63,476 nucleotides of DNA, from positions 1 through 63,476 of the forward strand of contig CACYYD010000015.1 in NCBI GenBank assembly GCA_902778585.1. The letters are read 5' to 3'. The position numbers and the translations under genes are program-made. Positions 46,435 through 53,698 of this stretch are shown one piece after another (position 1 is the first letter of the stretch; every line of letters starts with the position of its first letter). Below the pieces are notes generated by a model. The model did no database searches and had not been told where the DNA came from. It saw nothing but the letters and a program-made list of their open reading frames with translations. The stretch comes from an uncultured Eubacteriales bacterium. Its GTDB lineage: Bacteria; Bacillota; Clostridia; Peptostreptococcales; Anaerovoracaceae.

Positions 46435-46457
46435 TATTGCAGGTAAGGTAAGGAGAA

Positions 46458-47288
46458 ATGAAAAGGATATTAACAGTGCAGGATATATCCTGCCTTGGCA
46501 AATGCTCAATAACGATCGCGCTGCCTGTCATCTCGGCGCTTGGCGTGGAATGCGTGATCCTGCCGACGGCTGTGCTGTCAAATCATACTCTTTTTAAAAG
46601 CTTCACGGTAAAGGATCTGTCAGATCAGATAGCGCCTATCACCGGGCAGTGGAAATCTGAAGGCGTGGAATTTGACGCTATCTATACAGGCTATCTCGGA
46701 ACGATAGAGCAGATCGACATGATGAAGGATCTCTTTAAAACCTTCGGAAGCGGCGACGGCAAGCTTGTATTCGTAGATCCGGTAATGGCAGATAACGGCA
46801 AGCTATATCCGGCATTTGACATGGACTATGCACGCAAGAATACAGAGCTCTGCTCCTGTGCGGACATAATCGTTCCGAACATCACGGAAGCCTGCATCAT
46901 GACCGGCACCGAGTACTGTGAGGATCATGACGAGGCGTACATAAAGGATCTGCTCTCGAAGGTCGTCAATCTTGGAGCGCGCATCAGTGTTCTGACCGGA
47001 GTCTCGCTCAGTGAAGGTAAGACCGGAGTCATGGGATATGACAGGGATAAGGATGAATACTGCGTCTATCAGAATGACAAAGTCAATGCGATCTTCCACG
47101 GAACAGGGGACCTGTTCTCGAGCACAATGATAGGTGAGATCATGCACGGCAAGGACTGGAAAGATGCCGTTAGGATCGCGGCGGACTATACCGCTCATAC
47201 TATCGATGTAACGATGAAAGACCCTAAAAAGCCTTGGTACGGAGTCAACTTCGAAGAGACCATTCCTTATCTCGTTTCAATGGAGTAG
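46458..47288 (+). CDS. Pyridoxamine/pyridoxal kinase
   Basis: 276-aa ribokinase-fold kinase that phosphorylates B6 vitamers to the PLP precursor. The N-terminal RILTVQDISCLGKCSITIAL and VILPTAVLSNHT are typical of the Bacillota pyridoxamine kinase group, VDPVMADNGKLYP is the central block, and the anion-hole/catalytic motif FHGTGDLFSS is at about residue 216. AAGGAG precedes the ATG. It has its own promoter and a structured leader, and is followed by a terminator, so it is monocistronic. Hydroxymethylpyrimidine kinase (ThiD) is an alternative, but the N-terminus favours the PdxY/PdxK side. Confidence 0.87.
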   Translation: MKRILTVQDISCLGKCSITIALPVISALGVECVILPTAVLSNHTLFKSFTVKDLSDQIAPITGQWKSEGVEFDAIYTGYLGTIEQIDMMKDLFKTFGSGDGKLVFVDPVMADNGKLYPAFDMDYARKNTELCSCADIIVPNITEACIMTGTEYCEDHDEAYIKDLLSKVVNLGARISVLTGVSLSEGKTGVMGYDRDKDEYCVYQNDKVNAIFHGTGDLFSSTMIGEIMHGKDWKDAVRIAADYTAHTIDVTMKDPKKPWYGVNFEETIPYLVSME

Positions 47289-47327
47289 GGCCTCTTTGAA
47301 ACAGTGCAAATTAAGATATCACAAGGG

Positions 47328-47353
47328 CCGCGGACGGAGCTCCGCGGTTTTTT
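47328..47353 (+). terminator. Terminator of the pyridoxamine kinase gene
   Basis: CCGCGGA - CGGAGC - TCCGCGG followed by TTTTTT (47348-47353). Confidence 0.9.
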
Positions 47354-47362
47354 AATTAGTTA

Positions 47363-47391
47363 TTGAAGAATCTGAGCCGGCATATTATAAT
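47363..47391 (+). promoter_or_regulatory. tRNA-Ala promoter
   Basis: TTGAAG (47363-47368), a 17-bp spacer and TATAAT (47386-47391), 21 bp before the first tRNA base. Confidence 0.75.
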
Positions 47392-47412
47392 AAATCCCGT
47401 CGAAAATATTGA

Positions 47413-47488
47413 GGGGCGTTAGCTCAGCTGGGAGAGCGCAAGGTTCGCAATCTTGAGGCCAGGGGTTCGATCCCCCTACGCTCCACCA
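47413..47488 (+). tRNA. tRNA-Ala(CGC)
   Basis: A full cloverleaf of 76 nt with encoded CCA. The acceptor GGGGCGT pairs with ACGCTCC (one G-T pair), the D-arm GCTC..GAGC, the anticodon stem CAAGG/TCTTG and loop TTCGCAA, giving anticodon CGC (codon GCG), then T-arm AGGGG-TTCGATC-CCCCT. The last 23 bases are also the left copy of the 24-bp direct repeat that bounds the integrated elements, so the gene is the integration target and stays intact. Confidence 0.95.
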
Positions 47489-47489
47489 C
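47466..47489 (+). repeat. att direct repeat, copy 1 (tRNA 3' end)
   Basis: 24 bp starting TTCGATCCCCCTACG and ending CCACCAC. It is identical to 59128-59151 and 62076-62099. Here it forms the T-arm and acceptor 3' side of tRNA-Ala plus one base. Confidence 0.9.
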
Positions 47490-47490
47490 C

Positions 47491-47524
47491 AGACCCGTTG
47501 AAATTCAACGGGTCTATTCTTTTG
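47491..47524 (+). terminator. tRNA-Ala terminator, carried by the left end of the element
   Basis: AGACCCGTTGAA and TTCAACGGGTCT around a single base (47491-47515), then ATTCTTTT. A near-identical unit follows the second att copy (59218-59252), and a related one follows the third (62107-62138). Each integrated left end therefore brings a terminator for the tRNA. Confidence 0.8.
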
Positions 47525-47530
47525 GCGGTG

Positions 47531-47558
47531 GTTAGATATGATTAGATAGTGATTAGAT
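47531..47558 (+). repeat. Arm-type repeats near att copy 1 (three TTAGAT units)
   Basis: TTAGAT at 47532, 47542 and 47553, within GATTAGAT units spaced 10-11 bp, 40-70 bp inside the element end. The same GATTAGAT word is repeated beside the other att copies. Probably binding sites for integrase arm domains or an excisionase. Confidence 0.55.
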
Positions 47559-47574
47559 GGGTCAGAATCGTACG

Positions 47575-48924
47575 CTATGCCAGTGATTGTGCAATTTTTT
47601 CATAGCGTTCCTCATCTGTTGTGAGATCATAGCAATAACACTGCTGGGTAGTGCGCAGATCCTTGTGACCGAATTCCTTCTGTATGATGAGATCATCAAC
47701 ACCATTTACATGCAATACTGATGCGACAGTCTTACGTGTTTTATGAAGGCTTCTTTGCGGTATTCCAAGTTCCTCGCAATAGTTATTGATCATCTTGCCT
47801 AAACCGGAATAAAAGCTTTCTAATCCTTCGTTCACGCAGAAGATGAATCCATCTGTCGGCATGTCCAGCCGCTCTCTTTCTTCACGGACCTTTTCTATGA
47901 TATCCAATGCGGCAGGGACGACACTCACGGTTCTCCAACCTTCACCGTCTTTAAGACGTCCTTTCAGACACTTCATATCGTGACTATAGGAGTCATGCAG
48001 TATGATTTGCTTGCCGTTGATATCATCAAAAAATGCTATTGCTAAAGGAATAAAGATCTGCACTCTGTCTCTTTTTTCTTCATATTGCTTGAATGCATAT
48101 TGTATCAGGGCATCACGCTCTTCTGGAAAGAATACCTCTTGCTCACTAGGCTTTTTTACTTCAGGCTTTAGTATTCTGCTTTTCGGTATCTTGATCCGGT
48201 CAAAGGGATTACTACTGATGATTTCGATTTCCATGGCATATTCCAGCATCTGGCGCATGACCAGAGAGAAATTGTTATACTGATGGGCGTTCATTTCCTT
48301 TGAGCGAACCTTTTTCAGTATCCATTCCTCTATATCTGCCTTTGTGAGAGAGCATATAGGCTTCTTTGTGATAGCATCGCCCTCATACAAAGATTTCCAC
48401 GTCGTTTTATCTCTTTTAATGGTGGATTCTGTAACATAAAGGCTTTTATGCTGCTGCCATTCATCAAACAGTTCCTCCAGTGTAATCAGCTGTCTTTTTC
48501 TTAGTTTCTCGGCTTCTGCGTAGAAGTCGAATAGCATAGATATCAATTCATCATAAGATCCTCTTGATACCAGCTTTCTCCCTTTAGGTTTTTCTGCATC
48601 AGGCAAATATGTTCTCCAGCGTCCATCAGCTCCTTTCCAAATACTAAGTGAATGATTTTTTTGTACATAATCAAGCTTCTTTTTGCTCATAAGTTTATGC
48701 ACGCCATCTTCATCAAGGATACCATCGTCAATAATTGATGACAATAATTCTTCGGCTGTAAATGGCGATACAAAACTGAGCGTGTCGGTCGTGACAGTTG
48801 TGACGGTGTTAGCGGGAGTTGTCCTCCTGACCGTCACGACCGTCACAGCCGTCACAGATTTGGAAGGAGAGTACTCTTCCTTCGGAATGTGTCCTTCTGT
48901 AGGTGTACTCAATACCTTCATCAA
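47575..48924 (-). CDS. int: Tyrosine recombinase (integrase), apparently lacking the Arg I catalytic segment
   Basis: 449 codons open on the minus strand. The N-terminal part DEDGVHKLMSKKKLDYVQKN and IWKGADGRWRTYLPD are typical of IME integrases; the core-binding domain (about 145-240) follows. The C-terminal catalytic HKTR (His394, Arg397), GH (His420) and Tyr430 are present. At residues 291-305 (FIPLAIAFFDDINGK) the usual TGLRxGE...L.W segment between AFF and D.I is absent, an in-frame loss of about 15 residues that should include Arg I. The junction is at about 48025-48033 in a run of six A/T. The start is unclear: the frame is open through the repA 3' end, without a good RBS. Confidence 0.85.
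   Translation of the reverse strand: MMKVLSTPTEGHIPKEEYSPSKSVTAVTVVTVRRTTPANTVTTVTTDTLSFVSPFTAEELLSSIIDDGILDEDGVHKLMSKKKLDYVQKNHSLSIWKGADGRWRTYLPDAEKPKGRKLVSRGSYDELISMLFDFYAEAEKLRKRQLITLEELFDEWQQHKSLYVTESTIKRDKTTWKSLYEGDAITKKPICSLTKADIEEWILKKVRSKEMNAHQYNNFSLVMRQMLEYAMEIEIISSNPFDRIKIPKSRILKPEVKKPSEQEVFFPEERDALIQYAFKQYEEKRDRVQIFIPLAIAFFDDINGKQIILHDSYSHDMKCLKGRLKDGEGWRTVSVVPAALDIIEKVREERERLDMPTDGFIFCVNEGLESFYSGLGKMINNYCEELGIPQRSLHKTRKTVASVLHVNGVDDLIIQKEFGHKDLRTTQQCYCYDLTTDEERYEKIAQSLA
48782..48857. repeat. Inverted sets of 9-bp iterons at the repA/int junction
   Basis: Left set, period 9: GTGTCGGTC, GTGACAGTT, GTGACGGTG (48782-48808). Right set: CCGTCACGA, CCGTCACAG, CCGTCACAG (48831-48857), which is the left word (GTGACGG) in inverse orientation. 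The repA stop codon (48809-48811) lies between the sets. These look like Rep- or regulator-binding sites; both reading frames remain open through the right set. Confidence 0.6.
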
Positions 48925-49828
48925 TGAGCAGGCTCATACGGTACTGATTCACATACTTGGTAAGAACATTTGGCGCGACCGACTCTTCGCCAAGCTCTTC
49001 AAGTAATTCAGTTGCCGAGCCTTTCCAGGTCCTGCGAGCTCTCAGGAAATCTATCAGTCTGAATAATATCTCAGGCGTATGCTCCTGAGATATCTGCTCC
49101 TGTGTCTTCTCGCTGATCAGTTCCCATTTGTAGTCAGTGAAGCGAATCGTCAGCTCTTTGTACTGAAGATCTCTGCCCTTTATACTCAGCGTAGCCTGAT
49201 CAGTGTACTCATTTTCCTTGTCGAGAAGAAACATCGTATCAGCAGCTCCAATGATACCTTTTGTACCATTGAATCTGTTGAACCTGTTGCGGGAATCCCC
49301 CTGTTTCCTCACATGGTGTACAAGGAAGACTGTCAGATCATGGTCTCTTGCAAACTTGATGATCTTTTCCATGTCCGCATAGTCATTAGCATAGCTCATC
49401 TCGCTGTCATTGCCTCTCGCCAGCTGAAGGGTATCAATAATGACGAGCTTGATGTCGGGTAGTTTCTCAACCATTCTGGTCACCTGATCAATGAGCCCCT
49501 CAGACAGAGTAGCACTCTTATTTACCAGATAGACCTTACCGGGAGAGATCTCATCTGTCAGCCTGAACAGCCTGTCCTGAAGCCTGCTGTATGTGTCTTC
49601 AAGGCTGAGATAGATCACATTACCCTGTCTAACGGGATGGCCGAGGAAGTCCTCCCCCTTAGCTATGCACAGAGCCAGATGAAGCATCATCCAGCTCTTA
49701 CCAGTCTTTTCATCGCCGGCAATCACATTTACTCCGCCGGGGATCAGATCTTCCACAAGAAATTGTGGCCTGTCTATTGGAGCCATAAGCAGCTCCTGTG
49801 CGTCTACAAATATTAAGTTTTCTTGCAT
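48809..49828 (-). CDS. RepA-type AAA/RecA-fold helicase ATPase
   Basis: 339 aa. IPGGVNVIAGDEKTGKSWM carries Walker A (GDEKTGKS, residues 38-45), LVIIDTLQLARG (near 130) is Walker B, and VFLVHHVRKQGD is the following motif of the RSF1010 RepA/DnaB-like group. A winged C-terminal part (about 250-325) ends in CDGCDGRDGQ, encoded by the iterons. In IMEs such proteins support replication of the circular form; this is inferred. AAAGG is upstream of the ATG. It is transcribed leftward into int, with which it overlaps by 116 bp in another frame. Confidence 0.82.
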   Translation of the reverse strand: MQENLIFVDAQELLMAPIDRPQFLVEDLIPGGVNVIAGDEKTGKSWMMLHLALCIAKGEDFLGHPVRQGNVIYLSLEDTYSRLQDRLFRLTDEISPGKVYLVNKSATLSEGLIDQVTRMVEKLPDIKLVIIDTLQLARGNDSEMSYANDYADMEKIIKFARDHDLTVFLVHHVRKQGDSRNRFNRFNGTKGIIGAADTMFLLDKENEYTDQATLSIKGRDLQYKELTIRFTDYKWELISEKTQEQISQEHTPEILFRLIDFLRARRTWKGSATELLEELGEESVAPNVLTKYVNQYRMSLLIDEGIEYTYRRTHSEGRVLSFQICDGCDGRDGQEDNSR

Positions 49829-49852
49829 TAGAATACCTTTTTCCTTTCACAC

Positions 49853-49878
49853 AAAAAAGACTCCCGGGAAGGGAGTCT
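49853..49878 (-). terminator. Terminator (leftward) between the sigma-like gene and repA
   Basis: Read leftward: AGACTCCC, 5-nt loop, GGGAGTCT, then TTTTT. The 8-bp stem is perfect. It separates repA-int from the mob/sigma-like genes. Confidence 0.8.
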
Positions 49879-49914
49879 GAGTAATAACGTATTTAGTTCT
49901 TTCTTAGTGATAAC

Positions 49915-50835
49915 TTATGAGAATCCGAAGTTGAGACCGGAGAACTCCTGGTATTGATTTCCGAGCTTCTTTATGCGCTTTACAACTACGCTGTGGGTCT
50001 TGTAGCCAAGCCTGTCCGCGATCTCCTGAGCGGTGTAGCCTTCTGCTCTCATCTGTAATATCTGCTTGTCCTTATCTTCGATCGTGGACATAAACCTGTT
50101 TACATCGACCCGAAGCTCTACCTCTTCTTCGAATGAGCTGATAGGATCGGGGATCTCCCATTCTATATCGTCATAATACTTCCTGCATTGTTCCTGATAT
50201 CCTTCAAGGGAGAACTCAGCTTTCTTTGACCGCGTGTGATACCACTTGCGGTAGAAGTCTGTCTTCTGATTGCTTTCCCTGTAATCAAAGTCCTCGATAC
50301 ACCTGAATTCCTTTGCCGTATCTATGATTGGCTGAAGGTTATTAGACTTAACAGCCCACGGCACTGCGAGTGATAACATAAAGGTCACTGCTTCCCATGA
50401 CATATAGTTGAACACATAGTCATTTTCACCGCTTGCCAGAAGTTCTTCTATCGTTGGCATATATCCGCACTCCTGCAGAGCACGTGCCCATATGCCTGGT
50501 CTATGAGCGAGTTCCCAAGCCGGTTCATCCCCGGAGAATATTTCCATATACGGGATATCCGGGCAGAGAAACGACCATACCATATATGCGTAGGCATCCG
50601 AGAGAACCAGATTGAAAAGATCGCTCTCGACTACAGCAATCGCTTCCTCATCTTTCAGGAGCTCGCCGATAGTACGCGGGATACTGTATACTGCAGCGCC
50701 ACACTTTTGCACGATGTCTTCCGGAATGAAATAAAACGCCGGGATCCACGCAGCGTTTCTTAGCGGCGTTACGGATCCATCCTTGCGTTTTATCATTATT
50801 GGCTGTGTCTGCACTACGGAGCGCAATTCTGCCAT
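49915..50835 (-). CDS. Sigma-70 region 4-like protein of a mobile element
   Basis: 306 aa. The C-terminal 60 residues are a clear sigma region 4/LuxR-like HTH: DKQILQMRAEGYTAQEIADR, LGYKTHSVVVKRIKKL. The first ~230 residues are not recognised. They are aromatic-rich, start with a possible strand region (IMIKRKDGSVTPLRNAAWIP) and have no zinc motif. No region 2 is visible, so it may not be a true sigma factor; an element-specific transcription regulator or replication accessory is possible. It lies between mobV and repA on the same strand, with a strong terminator after it. Confidence 0.6.
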   Translation of the reverse strand: MAELRSVVQTQPIMIKRKDGSVTPLRNAAWIPAFYFIPEDIVQKCGAAVYSIPRTIGELLKDEEAIAVVESDLFNLVLSDAYAYMVWSFLCPDIPYMEIFSGDEPAWELAHRPGIWARALQECGYMPTIEELLASGENDYVFNYMSWEAVTFMLSLAVPWAVKSNNLQPIIDTAKEFRCIEDFDYRESNQKTDFYRKWYHTRSKKAEFSLEGYQEQCRKYYDDIEWEIPDPISSFEEEVELRVDVNRFMSTIEDKDKQILQMRAEGYTAQEIADRLGYKTHSVVVKRIKKLGNQYQEFSGLNFGFS

Positions 50836-50940
50836 CAGCGTCTACCTCATGATCATAGTTTTCTTACCTGTACACATGGTATCGAAAGAGCTGTCCCTTT
50901 TTTGCCCCTGCCAGCTCTTAACGTTTCATCGCTCCATACT

Positions 50941-52179
50941 TCAGCGCTCCATATCCCGACCTTTTTTTGCGAGCTTTCTCGCGGCGCGCTGCTTCTCACG
51001 CTCAGCAATTAGCTTTTCTCTTTCGGCCTGTTCTCTTGCAGCCTTGTCTCTGAAGAGATCTTTCAGTTTGTTCACGAAAGCTGTGACCAGCTCAGGGAAG
51101 TGCTCCATGGCATCCAGGAATGGCCTCGTCTTCTCGGTAAGTTCTTCATACTTCTTGCTGAGGTTCTCATACCTTGTGCTGTACCTCTCGAAGCCATCCC
51201 TGTAGTACTCAACAGTCCTTTGCATGTCCCATAGCCTTGTCCTGCTCGTCAGACCTTCCTTGGCAAGAGAGGTGAGTTCTTCATAGTCTTCGCCAGAAAG
51301 CACGACCTTGCCGGTGATGTTCCTCTTCCCAAGGCTGTCTATGTCTTCATACCTGGTCTTCGCCTCAAGCGCCGGTTCATACTGCAGCCTGGTCTGCTCT
51401 ATGCGTCCCTCTATTTCGGAAAGTCTTTCCTTGTCCTTCTCTATCTTGAACTGAAGAGTGTCAAGATGCTCAGCAGTGCTGCCTTTTTCTCCGCGTTCAA
51501 ACCCGGTGAAGCCATGACTGACCATGTGCTCATACACTTCATCCTGCAGTATGCTGTAGGACTTCCTGTACTTAGGCTTGCCGTTGGCTCTCAATACTAT
51601 CTCGCCATACTCATCAGTCTCCGGGATATTGGACGCCCACTTCTTCGAGTGGCTTACCTGATGGATCACTTCCTTGATCGTTCCTCTCAGCTCAGGGTCC
51701 TTGCACCTCTTGCTCCATCTGATCTCCTTGTCCACGACAGGGATCACCATGGCGTGAAGGTGATAGTGGTACACATCTTTATCAGCATGCATGACTGCAG
51801 ATACTATGTTGTCTGCTCCGAACTTCTTCTCTATGAAGTGATATGCTTCCTCATAGAACTTCTTCGCATACTCATAGCCTCCGTGATCTTCAAAGTATGT
51901 CGTGTTGACATCGATGATGATCTCATCGAGCAGGGTAGCATCCTCACGGAGTCCTCTGGTAGAGATCACTCCCTCGGCCTCGAGTCTCCTGAAGATATCG
52001 GTGTATGTCTCATCACCCGGATCCTTGTAGTGAATGTTGTACCTGCTCATCTCAGTGATAACGTTCTCATTGCTGTAGCTCTGGTTCCTGCGCTCATTAT
52101 GCCTGTAGATCTTATCCAGCCCTGAGGCTTTATACTGCACAACTCTTGCGCAGGACATGTCCGGCTTCTTTGCTGTCAT
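50941..52179 (-). CDS. mobV: MobV family relaxase (Pre/Mob)
   Basis: 412 aa. Nicks oriT and pilots the strand during transfer. The N-terminal motif I region is SCARVVQYKASGLDKIYRHN with ERRNQSY, and the metal-binding histidines are in HADKDVYHYHLH (His131, 138, 140, 142), matching MobV motif III. The C-terminal half is charged coiled coil and ends in a basic tail (AARKLAKKGRDMER). No coupling protein is encoded, so transfer depends on a co-resident conjugative element. AAAGGAGGAA precedes the ATG. A large imperfect hairpin just upstream is the best oriT candidate. Confidence 0.9.
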   Translation of the reverse strand: MTAKKPDMSCARVVQYKASGLDKIYRHNERRNQSYSNENVITEMSRYNIHYKDPGDETYTDIFRRLEAEGVISTRGLREDATLLDEIIIDVNTTYFEDHGGYEYAKKFYEEAYHFIEKKFGADNIVSAVMHADKDVYHYHLHAMVIPVVDKEIRWSKRCKDPELRGTIKEVIHQVSHSKKWASNIPETDEYGEIVLRANGKPKYRKSYSILQDEVYEHMVSHGFTGFERGEKGSTAEHLDTLQFKIEKDKERLSEIEGRIEQTRLQYEPALEAKTRYEDIDSLGKRNITGKVVLSGEDYEELTSLAKEGLTSRTRLWDMQRTVEYYRDGFERYSTRYENLSKKYEELTEKTRPFLDAMEHFPELVTAFVNKLKDLFRDKAAREQAEREKLIAEREKQRAARKLAKKGRDMER

Positions 52180-52207
52180 ACGCGTTCCTCCTTTCTAAAA
52201 CTGCGGG

Positions 52208-52272
52208 GCGAAGCCGGTTACACAACATTCCTGCTGAATGTGTGTAACCCACTATGACACTTTCAGCTTCGC
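52208..52272. other. Candidate oriT: nested inverted repeats upstream of mobV
   Basis: The inner hairpin pairs GGTTACACAACATTC (52216-52230) with GAATGTGTGTAACC (52236-52249) over 14 positions with one bulged base. The outer arms GCGAAGC (52208-52214) and GCTTCGC (52266-52272) are exact complements. Place (28 bp from the mobV start) and form fit MobV oriTs, which have an inverted repeat beside the nick; the nick site cannot be assigned. Confidence 0.5.
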
Positions 52273-52384
52273 TGCAAAGATGTGAGCATCCACGGTGTAG
52301 CCACCTTAGTTACTCCTCTTCGTTCGCATGAACGCTCACGGAGATCACATCCCGAATGGGCTCTGATCTCATCTCGTTTCCGAC

Positions 52385-52413
52385 GCCGCTGCAATAAAAA
52401 AGACCGCAGCGGC
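52385..52413. terminator. Hairpin downstream of the small Cys-rich gene
   Basis: GCCGCTGC (52385-52392) and GCAGCGGC (52406-52413) around a 13-nt A-rich loop. It lies between the small gene and the oriT candidate. Read leftward, a T6 run is within the loop, so it may terminate or attenuate transcription toward mobV. Confidence 0.45.
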
Positions 52414-52438
52414 GGACTAAAACTTAAGTAACAACGAT

Positions 52439-52615
52439 TCATTCTTTCTTCTTCCTCCTCTTCGAACTGTACTCGGGACATGAAATGATCACAGCACGGA
52501 AGCTCTGCTTACACTCGCGGTTACAATTTCTGCAGAGCTCGTTGTAGCTGATCCTGCCATTCTCATCAAGATAGAAGTCCCACTTTTGCTTATCTTTCTT
52601 TGACATCCTGGGCAT
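52439..52615 (-). CDS. Small Cys-rich protein of the mobile element
   Basis: 58 aa, MPRMSKKDKQKWDFYLDENG onward, with a C-x2-C-x3-C pattern (CRNCNRECKQ), a fourth Cys ten residues on, and a basic tail (SSKRRKKKE). Probably a zinc-binding DNA- or RNA-contacting protein. GGAGGTGAT lies in front of the ATG at 52615, which decides the start; the open frame extends to 52804 but the extension is not credible. It is the first gene of the leftward mob unit, so an accessory mobilization or regulatory role is likely but not proven. Confidence 0.6.
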   Translation of the reverse strand: MPRMSKKDKQKWDFYLDENGRISYNELCRNCNRECKQSFRAVIISCPEYSSKRRKKKE

Positions 52616-52823
52616 ATTATCACCTCCGATCTTCATTATGATGTCTTCATAAAAGAAATAACTTGCAACAAAATAACGCCCACCTGGCCGGGAGAAAATG
52701 TATGATCCCGGGGCGAAAATGGACGTTTTTCTTCGCTGTAACGCGATAAAAATGTTTACAGGTAGAACGATACCTTGCAGCAGCTCATGGGCTGAATTCA
52801 ACAATTATTATCTCTCTATTATT

Positions 52824-53057
52824 TAACGACAGAAGCTATGCTAAATTGTTCCAACTTTTATGAACTATTTCAAAATTGTTTTCACTAAGCGCTGTGCCAG
52901 GAGCTATAGCTTTTCATCTATTAATTATCGACAATGCTATAGCCAATATGTTCCTAAAATATTCAACTTTTTCAAAAAGAAATGTCAGCCGGCATAGAAT
53001 GATGTATCAAAGTATCATCTCTATAACATAACGACAATTCTATTGAGAAATTGTTCC
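52824..53057. repeat. Three 29-bp dyad repeats spaced 102-103 bp apart
   Basis: Copies at 52824-52852, 52926-52954 and 53029-53057. Each starts TAACGACA or TATCGACA and ends in TGTTCC, with imperfect dyad symmetry (ACAAT...ATTGT; the middle copy centres on GCTATAGC). They lie in the 567-bp gene-free stretch 52616-53182, between the leftward mob unit and the rightward sigma operon. The even spacing suggests one ancestral unit of about 102 bp repeated three times, with only the dyad conserved. Likely binding sites of a dimeric protein. Confidence 0.6.
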
Positions 53058-53123
53058 TGGTAAATGCGCTATGCAATCATTGCCGAACATCTTAATATTT
53101 ATATGCATGAATTCGAAAAAGCT

Positions 53124-53152
53124 TGTAACAAAATCAGGCTTTTGGAGTCATA
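53124..53152 (+). promoter_or_regulatory. Possible ECF-type promoter of the sigma operon
   Basis: TGTAAC (53124-53129), 17 bp, then GTCATA (53147-53152), resembling the TGTAAC/CGTC form read by Bacillus ECF sigma factors, about 30 bp before the sigma gene. It would give autoregulation. Confidence 0.35.
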
Positions 53153-53182
53153 TAAGTAGAAGACTTGAACAGGAGAATGCTG

Positions 53183-53698
53183 ATGGACATTGAGAAGCTT
53201 TATCGGGAATATTTCGCACCGGTGTACCGATACGCTTTTTCATTGGTGCATGATCCTGACTTGGCTGAGGAGATCACACAGGAGACTTTCTTCAGAGCAC
53301 TGCGAAAGATCGATGACTACCGCGGTGAAGCATCTCTGAAAGTCTGGCTGTGCCAGATAGCAAAGAACCTTTGCTTTGATTCGGCAAAGCGGCAAACGAA
53401 AATGATACCGCTGATGATAAAAGGGGAAGATGATGCAGCAAGCTGCTATGACATCCCTGCTGACCGAGAAAGCAACCCCGAAGAGCAGCTTCTGAGAAAG
53501 CAGACGGCGATGAAGATCCATCGTATCCTGCACGATCTGAAAGAACCATACAAAGAAGTCTTCCAGCTCAGGACATTCGGAGATCTGAGCTATTCAGAGA
53601 TAGGCGAACTGTTTGAAAAGAGCGAAAGCTGGGCGAGAGTCACCTATTACCGTTCACGAATGATGATCAAGGAGGAACTCGATGAAGATTCATTGTAA
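53183..53698 (+). CDS. ECF-type RNA polymerase sigma factor
   Basis: 172 aa. Region 2 at the N-terminus (LYREYFAPVYRYAFSLVHDP, DLAEEITQETFFRAL), a short linker, and region 4 near 115-165 (LKEPYKEVFQLRTFGDLSYS, EIGELFEKSESWARVTYYRS). There is no region 1 or 3, as in ECF sigma factors. AGGAG is 7 bp before the ATG at 53183; ATG 53177 and TTG 53165 are upstream in frame but badly spaced. It overlaps the anti-sigma gene by 17 bp. The regulon is unknown; the three dyads upstream suggest further control. Confidence 0.9.
   Translation: MDIEKLYREYFAPVYRYAFSLVHDPDLAEEITQETFFRALRKIDDYRGEASLKVWLCQIAKNLCFDSAKRQTKMIPLMIKGEDDAASCYDIPADRESNPEEQLLRKQTAMKIHRILHDLKEPYKEVFQLRTFGDLSYSEIGELFEKSESWARVTYYRSRMMIKEELDEDSL

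Noticed and set aside
48782..48857. CRISPR or simple microsatellite expansion
   Set aside because: 9-bp period in two inverted sets inside coding sequence is better explained by iteron-like binding sites.
52824..53057. CRISPR array
   Set aside because: Repeats are imperfect, only three, with ~73-bp spacers and no cas genes; dyad symmetry points to protein binding.
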